From Leuctra nigra (Eukaryota > Arthropoda > Insecta > Plecoptera > Leuctridae), in assembly GCA_934045905.1 (NCBI GenBank), contig OW203769.1, forward strand, positions 29,893,910-29,957,909: a stretch of DNA of 64,000 bases, written 5' to 3'. A program made the translations under genes and the position numbers. Under the pieces are notes generated by a model. It saw nothing but the letters and a program-made list of their open reading frames with translations. It had not been told where the DNA came from and made no database searches. Positions within the stretch are counted from its first letter, which is position 1, and every line of letters starts with the position of its first letter. This document shows positions 27,601 to 39,600 of the stretch, piece after piece.

Positions 27601-30600
27601 ACCAATTGATCTCAAATTTTAATCATGATTAGATAAAATACAAACTAAGGGTTATCACTTGGCACAATTTTAAAATTAAATTTTATATGGTACTCATTGA
27701 GACAAGAAAATATACAATTTTCACCAAAAATTAACAAATTATTACTAATTGAATAATTAAATATTGTAAATTATTACTAATTAAAGAAGCAAAAAATTAA
27801 AGATGTAACATCATGATTAAAATTTCAAATAATTTCGACTACCCAAGAACAAGGCCTATCAACGCGTTCCACAGAGCACTTTTGTATAGTATTCATGTTC
27901 TGTTCCAGTTGGAGGCGTTCAGGCAACTCAAGTCACCCGATGGAACTCCGTTGACGCACAACGTCCGTCCAATTCAACCGACTAATGGTCGCAAGGTCTA
28001 TAGAGTTGGACAGACAGGATTCTTTGCCAGCGTGATGCGTTTTATTATAGGAGTCTTCAAGATCTTCTTTTAATATTCAACTATAGAACTAATTCACAAC
28101 TATTTAGTTCATTGTTTAAAAAACTTACTAAGAAGTACATAACGCATCCTGTACCATAAGATATATATTAGAAGGTTGTTTGATTGTGGTGTGTTTTGAT
28201 TTCAATTTGGCGAGCACGACATTAAATGTTTCACGAAAGTTATGTTGTACAATATATTTATGGTTGCTTATAATCATATTTGAATTTTACGAAATAAATG
28301 GATTGAAACAACTGCAAGTCTAAAATATTTGATGGCATGCCAGAGGGTACGGAAGTTCTTTCGACATGTGGGTTAATTGAATTTTGTTCAAGAAAATTAA
28401 CCTTTTTCCCTATCCTATGTGGAATTGAAGCACAACCTTTTGTTTATTACGTATTGTAATTATATCTCAAAATTGTAAAATATTTAGATATAATTTATCT
28501 TATTTCGGGCTTGAACACATTTTTCACCTTGAAATACAATGTGTGCAGAATTTTTGTAAACTTATTATATCGAATTCATTGCTTTCCCAGTGAGTGAAAA
28601 CTATTAACTGACAGTTCATCTACTGTATCAACCACCACCTACTCGATCTCTGCACTGCCCAGAACAAAACAATTCAATCAACCAATTGATCATAAATTCA
28701 CTAATGGCCAGGGACAGGAACTCAATTGAACATCGGTTCCGGTTCCGGTTCCAGTCCCTGCTAATGGCATAAGAGCAGTTTCGTGTCTAGGTTTTGAAAT
28801 TAATCCGGTGAGTTATTGAAAATTAAAAAACTGGAACCGTATGACCGATCAACTTCAAATTTTGAACCAAACCAAAATTCCAAAATTTCAAAAAATCGGG
28901 CAAAAATTTTATGTGTTTTTTCTACTTTTAGACTATCTGTTGTTAACGTCAGAATATATTGACACTAAACGGACATTTTTACGCGTTTGAAATATTTGTA
29001 AAATTTCTTGAAGGAAATTTAAGAGATTTTATCACTGCTCCTCTGATGCATTTCGTTTCGTCCTTTTCCAAGGTCTGTAGAGCAGAACCTTGCGAACCCA
29101 TATCAATAAGCGATACGTGATGAAGCTACTTCTGGCAAGATGGCGACTGTCAGTCGTCTACAGACAGAATTATTTGTTTCGTCAGTTCGTGTTGCCAAGT
29201 GCAGTGAAAAAGGAGAAACAATTGAAATTGAGATTTAGTTTTACATTTGCATGAGGTTCTTTTGTTTCCATAACAAACAACTAGTATTTTGTATAGAAAT
29301 GTGTCCCTGTCATCCGCCATTTACCTAGTACCACAATAACCACCAGAGTGCAGTCGATGTTCCCTGTTTTCTCGAATACGAAAATTCGCTTGTCAACGCG
29401 AATTATCTTGGTGGCTCTGCTTTCTAACAAAAACCATATGCAGTTTGATTTCCAGGTACCCAAGTCCTTGTCCTATTTATTGTTGAAACAGGAACTTGGC
29501 TACCTAGATATCAAACTTTAGATATTAGATATCAGAGCCACCAAGATAATTGGTCTATAAATCAGACTTGCATGTGACATAATAATTATAGATAAAGTGC
29601 ACTTCAATAACAGGTATAATTATGACGTGGAACCCAATGATATGCTTCTTAATGCCACGTTACGCAATGTATTTTATACATTTATAATTTGCTTAGCTGT
29701 CACTTCCCCTGCGTCAATCATGGGGCCCACAGAGATGCTAGCGCTCCTGGCTGTTATAATATGTGGTAAGTTATTTATCTCATTGAAATGTAGCTGCTTT
29801 ACTGTTGCTACTTGAAAATGTAAGAACGATATATGAAATCGCTTCATTGCATCACCACTTTAGGTAGGTTTAGTTTTTAGTATTAAAGATGCTTTTTATG
29901 AAACCCGCAAGGTTTGCCGTTTTGATTTTATAGCAAAATATTTATTTTTTCAATAAAAAAATAAGTATCAGATACTATATGATAAGCAGCGATATTTTAA
30001 ATTATATAAGGAGACTTAAACAAAATCCTCCGACTGGTACAGTGGCGGCAAAATGATCGTTGCATTCTGCCTCTCTCTGACCCATTTCATAAACATGTTT
30101 TGATATGGAGCAGAGAGAGATAGAGTACAAACAACTTTGTGCCGCCAGTGTACACCCAACAAATCATAATACGGTATTTGAACGAAATGGATTGGCTGCT
30201 GGTCAGGTTCCTTGACAATCATCCTTGTAATTACCAATGAATCAGAGCTCACTAGAGGTAGATGACGTGTTCGCATCATCGGATGATGCCATCACATTTT
30301 TTTCAGCCAATCCATTCCTTTCAAATACTGTTTTATCATTTTGAGTGTACAAAGTGAAAATAAAAGGTTGTTTATTTAAAAGTCATTTTGCCTACAATTA
30401 CATGAACCATTAAATATCTGATAAATCGACGCAGACATTAAGACTTGTTGCCATGTGATCATGTTGCTGAGAGGTTACTATTGAACGAGACATGGAACGA
30501 GAATGTTCTGAATGATATTCTGATTCTTTCATCAGCTCTGCCCAGTGTCAATGCAGAGGACGCGAACGCCAAGTTCAGCTACGAGGGCGACACAGGCAAG

Positions 30601-33600
30601 TCCTCAAAACATTTCAACTAATCCTTACAATAGAAACAGCTAATAGGTGTGCTATAATGTGCACTTTATGATAGCGGAACACACTCAAGGACACATTCAT
30701 TGACACATTCAAGGAAACGTAGGCTTGAAAATGACACTTGTCTGCTCTGCAAACAACGAATTGATTTGAAATATATTTTATCTTGCTAACGTCATTCCAG
30801 AGGACAATTGAACCTACATATTGTTTAGCAAACCCCTCTGATTATAGCTCTGAACACATTTAAGTAAAATGGCAAATTTGTTCAGAGTATGTTTTTGAAG
30901 ATTCATTACTGTTATTATTAAAGCAATTCAAAGTTTTGGGATAATTTTTTCATCATGTTTTATATAAAATTATAATTTAATGAAATTATATCTCTCAGCA
31001 GTTTCGATTTTAATATCAAAAACTTCCTCAGGACAAAAACTTATCATATTTATAAATTTTTTAACTAATCCTTACAATAGAAAGAAATTTAACAAATTTG
31101 ATAAGTTTTTGCTCTGAAGAAGATTTTGATATAAAAATCGAAACTTTGACAGAAATAAATAATTTTATATAAAACATGACGAAATATCCCAAAACTTTCA
31201 ATTGTTTTAAGGTTCAGAGCACATTCTTCTGGATAATATTCTGGGGTAACATGAACTTGTTGCCCAGGTCCCGACCACTGGGGTGAGAACTACCCCACTT
31301 GTAAAGACGGCAAGGAACAGGCGCCCATCGACATCGTGATCAAGGATGTAATTGACGGCAATGACATGTGGAACCTCACACTCAAAGGGATCGACCAGAA
31401 GCCGAACAATGCAACCATCAGGAACTATGCAGGGCACACGGGTATGATCCGAAATACTTCGCTTAGATCTAGTTCGCCAGTAGACCGATTGAAATCACCC
31501 AGCCAAATATCCAATCGGTTACAATTTAAAAAATATGGTCTGATTGTTCGAAAATCGAAAAGATCGCATTAAATTATCTGGGGTGGGATCACATAAAATG
31601 AGAACTTGCTTGTCACGGTGACAAGCTTCTCATCTCAATGCTATTCACGGCCTTCTAGGGACTTGTCACCGTGACAAGGAAGTTATCATTTTATGTGATC
31701 GCACCCCAGGTGAGTTTAGAGATCTCTTCATGCTATACGCTTAAAGCTCATGTATACCCTTAAAAAACAATATGGAGCATATAAAAGATTAGTGTTTTTT
31801 TTATCAGTCACATGATCACATCACGGTTTTTTTCCGAGCTTCCAAGAATGATGTAAACATGAATGAGATCAGCCAATGAGATATGGTTCTAAATGTGGTT
31901 CCATAATAAGCGTAAACATGTATTTAAATCATGCAATAAGTTATTATTCATTATTGGTAGTTTAGTTTATAATAAACAGCTTTGAGTTGACGACATTAGC
32001 TCTGTACTTCGTGTTTCTGAATCAATGTTCCCATCTGACGTCACAGCCGAGGTGTTCGTGTCCGACAGCGACAAGATCACTCTGGAGTTGAACGGCGTGA
32101 CGTACACGTTCTACCAGCTGCACTTCCACTGGGCGCAGACGGACACGGGCGCGATTCCCGTCGACGGCAAGAAGACAGCGGGCGGCATTCACTTGCCGTT
32201 CTACAAGCCCGAGTACAAGGACCCGATGGAGGCGGCGGCGGCGGACAAGAATGGCGTGGTTATCCTCACGGTCCCCTTGCAGGTCTGTACTGGCCCTCGG
32301 CAGTCAACACGAACCAATATTAAGAGGCAAACGGAAGCGAGCGGGAATCGCACTGTTCGTCAGAGCGTTTTTTTGAAATTGTGTCTTCCCACTCAATAAT
32401 TTTAAAAAATCAGATAGTAACGACCATTACAGCCTAATAAGGCTAAATAATGCCGCACACTGGAGTACTTTATGACCTCTGGTACGACCTCATCGTATTT
32501 GTATTTAACACTTTGAGGTCGCACCTGAGGTCATAATGAACTTCAGTTTGCGGCATTATTTAGTCTATTAGGCTGTAATGGGTCGTTACTATCTGATTTT
32601 TTAAAATTATTAAGTGGGAAGACTAAATTTCAAAAAACGCTATGACGAACCGTGCGATTTCCGTTCGCTTCCGTTTGCCTCTTAATCGGCCAGCTGGATC
32701 GCAACAATAATCACAGTCAATGGGAAATGTCCTTATTCGGAGCTCCAATTTTAGCAACAATGCCGTTTATGAGCTTGATCAATCCGTACGAAAAAGAACT
32801 GTTCTGCAGCGAGGCTAATGGCGACGGATGAATGATTATGATGATGATTGGGAGATGATGGTGAAGAGTAGGTGAGGATGGTAGGTGGGGAGTAGGCGGT
32901 CGTGGCCTATTAGTAGGGTACCTTCCCAGCATTTGCATGTCGACTGAGGGAAAACCACGATAAAAACCCCAGTCAGGAAGGACGGTCGCGGGAATCGAAC
33001 CCGGGTCTCCGGAATACAAGTTCAGAGCGTTACCACTCAGCCAACCTGTACCGTAAACCTGTTCCGTGGTTGGATCAGCAACCAGACATCTCTAGAGTGA
33101 TACTCTAACCCGCATGTTACCTTGAGGTCTAGAACTCAACTTTGCATGCAGTGAGATTGTCTTCTTAAAACATCGCCGACAATAGCAAACATTTGTAATA
33201 AAAAAATACATCAAATCAAGCGTTCAGTTCTACAGCGGATAATTTATTTGATTTTAGCCCTGACGAACATATAATCTAAACTATGTCAATAGTTTGACAT
33301 TCGATGTTTAGTGTTTAGTAGATGTTTAGTGTTTAGTGGAACAAAATCAACGTTATACTTAAGACGTGATCTGATATAGAAATGAAGTCAGACCAGCCCG
33401 GACAATTTCATACCAAAATGTCACATTATTCGTCTAAGGTAATATTGTGCAACAACAGGCTCCAGTATTGTAACTTCCTCCAGCGCTCACTTCTCTCCCC
33501 CAGCTGAATGGAATTGACAACATGAACTTGGCGCCCATCACTGACGCCGTGCCCAAGGTGGTCGAAGTCGGCTCCGCATTCGAGGTCAAAGGATTGCCGA

Positions 33601-36600
33601 GTCTGCAAGACCTCATGCCTGAAGACTTGAATGCGTACTTCATATACAACGGCTCTTTCGTCACGCCTCCTTGCACGGAGTCGGTGATCAACATCATCTT
33701 CACCAACACTATTCCAATATCTCATGCACAAGTGAGTACCACATTTCAATAAGCCTGTCAACAGAATCAGTTGGAGGAAGGGAAGAGAAGAGATCAGGAA
33801 CTGGCATCGGTCTGAAATTTTGCACACATACTAACGTAAACTAAGCGGTCTCTGGGATCGTTTTTGAACGGGATCCTGTGATTGGTTCAAATTTAAACAA
33901 AAATCTTTCGATTGGTTTGTCCGATTAATTTAAAGTCATTGCAACCAACATTGTCCCCAATCTTACAAAGTTTCAACCAAATCCTCCCATTGGTTAAAAT
34001 TTAAAACAATCTTTCCTGTGTTTTTTTTTAAATTTAAACTAGAACCGATTGATTAATCATTTTAAAACCTCGCATGGTCAATGGGACCAAAATTTCAGGT
34101 ATTTTTTTGCCAATTCGAAGACTAATCTGTAATTATTTTCAAAAGCCATTGTCATTTTAAGCACATTTTGTTCTATAATTTGAAATATTTGAAAAATGTA
34201 TACTACATTTTCATCCCTGCCTTCTTGATGCTTTAGTTCCAAGCCCTGTAGATCAGCTGATACTTGCAAACGCATATCAAATCGGATGCAGTACGATTGG
34301 ACGAGTTTCTCCTCGAGAACCATGGCTAGGCTTGGGCATTATAGGTTTACCTAATGTGTAATGTGTATACGTTTTATAAGTATTATTCTGTTACTTGTCT
34401 TATTGTATATTATTATCATTATTATTATTAATATTATTGCTGTAATGATGACGTTACCCATATTTATTTGTATAAATCTGCGGGTATAATGAATAAAATA
34501 AAAAAAAAAAAAAAAAAAAAAGGCTCGCTCATCATCGTGTTACTTAGAACTCCCGTCTAATATATCATATTCTGCATCGCGAATGTCTCAGGTGTAGACC
34601 TACATCTTCCACTTCTAGCCAATGGCGGGGCAAGGTGAAATGCACACTATCAGCGATGGGATATTTACACAATAGGAAAACGCTATGTGTAACGCGTTGA
34701 TAAGCTAGCCTTCGTATTTCATTCGAATTCATACGCGTTTGCAAGTTTCTGCTCAACAGACCTTGGGGAGAGCTGAAACGAAATGCATCGAAGCAGCAGT
34801 GATAAAATATCTTTATTTTCCTGCAAGAAATTCTACAAATATGTCCACCGTAAACATAAAATGTCTGTTAAATGTCCAGAACTTTTGGATTCACGACAGA
34901 TTAGTCTGAGAATTGTCAAAAATACATATAGAATAATGGTCCCAATGCAAAGCTTTATGTTGATCAGTCGTTGGTTCCATCTTTAATTTTCACAGGATAT
35001 CGTTCAAAAACTATACCTACACGATCACTCATGACATTAGTGTGTGTATAAAACATCATATCGATTGGTTAAACGGTTTTACCTGGGCATTGCCTCCAAA
35101 AACAAACATACCGAGAGAACGTGTCATAAGAGTCGCGTAGCAACGATCTGATGATGATGCAATGGGTCTGTCCTAGGTGGAGGCGTTCAGGACGATGAAG
35201 ACTGCCGATGGAACGCTGCTGACCCACAACGTCCGCCCCTTCCAACCTTCCAACGGTCGCAAGGTCTATCGAGTTGGAAAGAAAGGGTTCTTTTCGTCGG
35301 TGATAGACTTCGGTAAGGGGATATACTCAAGGGTGACAGGTTTCTTCGTAGGAGTGCTCAAATCCATATTTGGATAATATTCACTGCTTTCGTTGATTAT
35401 TTGAAGTACAGAGTATAGTACAATGAAGCACCCTGCACCATAATATCACTTGTAGATTGTGAGAAGTTGAGGGTTTGTTTTCATTTGGTGAGCACTGCAG
35501 ATTACCACAAGCCCATATTACCTGTCATTATTGTTTGTAATTACAATTGATGTTAACGAAATAAATAAATTAAAACTACTCCATGACTAATGGTTTTTTT
35601 CCTGCAATTGCTCCAACATGGTCGTCCTCAATGTCCACATGCCAGAGACTCATTGACGGCTAGAAATGGAATACAAGTTAAAACAAGGAAAATAAAATCG
35701 TGTCACATTTAGGCTAATAATGAAGATCTAATTTTAATGTATTCCCAACATTGAACAAAACATATATTTTCTGGTAGATAGTTCGACATTCTACTAGGAA
35801 AAAATTGAAAACAAACAAAAAACTAAATGATTTTCCTATACCTCCCACGTGTTAAAGTTTTGTTCATTCTCGGAGGCAATAAATTGAAACCTCATTATAA
35901 GACAGGAGTTCCAATTTAAATGATATTTTATGATTCTTTTATACTTAAATATAGTTGAGATGATGGAAAAAGTAATTCATGATGGTAATGTCAAAAATAA
36001 ATATTTTGAGATTTCGATCGGTTGAGCCACGTTAAGTGACATTTTCCATGGTGTTCATGAATATATTTTTGTTACTATTTATCGACTTGGCAAAACTTTA
36101 AAACATTTGCCTGAACGCCGAGTCTCATTTTGTCCTTGAGCGTCTTGCATTCACATTATTCATGTTGAATCAGTTTTGATATTGTCTTGTCTGATAGCTC
36201 GTAATTGTAGAGCAAGTTCACTTTACTACACAGTGCAATGGAGTGGAAGGCAGTTGTGTGTGATTGCAATGCCCAAGAGCTTCTTGGATCCACCGACTTG
36301 CTATGATAAGCTTCACAATGCGTAATGTATACCTATATAATAAGCGTCCAGTTGCTAAGCTGTCACTTGACATTGTTGCACTTACACACATCAATTTAAC
36401 TGCAGTTATGTTAGCTGGCACGAGCGTGCAGGCGCGTAGGAACTTTATTTTGACAGGGGGGGTCAAAATTATAGGGGATCGAAAGATGTCAGGAAAATGT
36501 AGTTTACTGCTATACGAGGGGTCTGGGGGGACTCACCCCCAGTTAGCCCCGCAGGGCCTTCTTTGAATTTTTGATACAAAATAATCGAATTTTAACCTAT

Positions 36601-39600
36601 TTTTCTCAAAGAAATGTAAAATGTGTGATATGCAATATTCTGTGGGAACTTACGAAAACTTGTTTTTATAGAATTCCCAATGGCCCCGCAGGGTATTTTT
36701 TTACATCTTGATAAAAAAAAGAATCGAATTCGACGCTTTTTTGGCATCTTTTTTAAAGAAATTTAAAATGTATGTCCTATGCAAGGGTCCTATGCAATAT
36801 TCTTGGGGATACAATAGACACAATAAAATTTTGTTATTTGACAAAATCCTAAATGGCCCCGCAGGGAAATACTTGAATTCTAGTGAAAGAGAATCGATTA
36901 TGAATTGATTTTGGAATCGCCATTTGAAAAAGGTTGCAAGAGCAACAGCAAGAAGCAATCAATAAGAAAAATCTGTATGTGTTTTGGAATCTATTGTTAA
37001 ACGTGTAATTATTTAATTTGATTCATGAGGATGATGATGTTGGACAAATGAGTAAATGAGTTTTCTCATTGGATCATTGGATTGGACCTCTGTTCAATTA
37101 GTTTTGCAAAACTTGAGAAAATTTTGAGAATTCAACCTAATAATGGAGCAAATTTGTGCATTCTGTGCAACACTTGTAATCAACATTTGTGAATATCTGG
37201 ATGTGTTAGGCTCTCTAGCAGGGGGGGTCAGAGTCACTAGCAGGGGGGTCAGGATCTCTGGCAGGGGGGTCAGGCTCCAGACAGGGGGGGTCATTTCCCC
37301 CCTTTCCCCCCCTATTCCTACGCGCCTGCGAGCGTGACAATATGTGGTAAGTTATTTACAGTGTTGAATCCAGACATTTTTCTCGGGAGGGGCACTTGAA
37401 TAGTTGGGGGTGGCATATTTTTTTTGGTACTTTATGGATGTTGTGTTTCGGGGGGGGGGGGGGGGGGGAAGTTAATTTATGAATATGCTTGTAGTTGTAC
37501 AAAGCACAAAGCAATTATTATACGTAATATATTTTGAGAAGTCACAGTGGAAAACAGGGGGTTCGGGGGCATAACCCCCGAGAAAATTTTTGATCAAGGT
37601 CATTCGTTTAGGTACAATTTTGAATCACAGTGTATAGCTATTTTGGGGAATTATAAATTTAAAATATCCAAAAAATGGTCTAAGAGATTTAAGAATAGGT
37701 AAATTTATTGAACTTATCAGGATGCATGTCCAGGGCGCATAGCCCCGGAAAAATTTTGGAATTTTAACTCAATTCCAACCGTTTTGGAAAGTTTTTGACA
37801 TGATCCGTCTATTTTTACGTGTTTTTTCACATATTATTTTGAAGGTATTTTGAGAGGTATGCCTGGATTCAACACTGGTTATTTATTTCACTGAACAATG
37901 CGTTTATTTATTACCTAAAACTCACTCCGAGTTTTAATGTCGGTTCATTGGTATGAGTATGAGTGACCAACATTGTTTCTACACAATGACCTCTGGTACG
38001 ACCTCAAAAGTGTTAAATACGACATTTATGGCAATTGTAAAACAATCGATAATAAATAATAATCATTTGGGGTTGTACCCGGTCATTAAGTACTCCATTT
38101 TGTGGCAATATTTAGTCTGTAATGGGTTGCTACTATTATCTGATTTTTTAAATTCTGTTAGCATGAATACACAATTAAGAAAAAAAAGCAAATAATACTT
38201 TGACACACAGCGTGTTTCCTGTTCGAGAACATTGGAGGCTATGTTTTGAACTCTCATTCCAACAGGAATGTTGGTTATTCCCTCAGGTTTGATCGGGTCC
38301 AAGGGAACCGACGGGGCCGTGTTCAGCTACGAGGGGGATTCAGCTGAGATGATAGTTCTCCTCTAATTGGTTTTTACAAATACTTATTATGCTGTACAAA
38401 AACAAAAACTTGTGAAAAAGACTGCCAAACACCTTCCCATTTACAAGGATTGAGATCTAAAAGAAGGGCCAAGCAAAATTATTGTTTTAACATTTGTTTA
38501 AACATTTGTTTAAAAACAATTAAAATAAAGCTGGCTACTTACTTCAACCTACATCTACTTTCACCTTACACCAACAATCATTCTAATGAAAACCACCCTC
38601 TTGGATCTTTACCATATTAAAATATGTGTTTATTGTTGTACTTGTACGTGACATTTGACAATAAACAAATTTAAAATAACGCGTCAATGTAGGTACTCAC
38701 TAAAAAAACTACGATTCGAGGATACGAGAAATGTCACGAAATATTATGCATAGCTTTATGTTATTTGCGAGGTATTTAATACATGAGATGAGTTTTATGA
38801 TAGCTTATAACCCAAACCCAGTATATTATATTATCATTTAAATCAACCATCGGCATGATATTTTGAACAGAAGATAACGTCAAACTATTTGATTATACAA
38901 ATATTTATTTTTCGATGTTGAGAAAAATCCTCCGTTGGTTGAAAAGTAGTGACATTGAACAATTTTTACGGAACATGTTGGGTGAGTGGTTAACGCTCTG
39001 AACTTGTATTCCGGAGGCCTGGGTTCGATTCCCGCGGCCGTCCTTCCTGACTGGGTTTTTTTCGTGGTTTTCCCTCAGTCGACAGGCAAATGCTGGGAAG
39101 GTACCATACTAATAGGCCACGACCGCCTCCTTCCCACCTTCCATCCTTACCTACTCTTCACCATCATCTCCCAATCATCATCATAATCATTCATCCGTCG
39201 CCATTAGCCTCGCTGCAGAACAGTGCGACGTTAAGCCCCAAACAAAAAAAATCAACACGATTAAGACATGGTCACCGAGACTAAAACTCGAATTGAATAC
39301 AATTCCAACATGTACTCGTTACAAACAGCGTTGATTGTTGTCCCCAGGTCCTGACCACTGGGGTGACGACTACCCCACGTGAAAGACGGCAAGGAACAGG
39401 CGCCAATCAACATCGTCACCAAGGACACAGTTGACGGCAACAAGGATTGGAAGCTCACATTCAAAGGGTTCGACAAAAAGCCGGACAATGCAACCATAAA
39501 GAACTATGGAGGTCACACTGGTAAATATTACGAAATCATGATTAGTTAGTAAAAAATTATTTTTCTAAATGTATGGAGCCCCCACCCCCCATGGTTGTCC

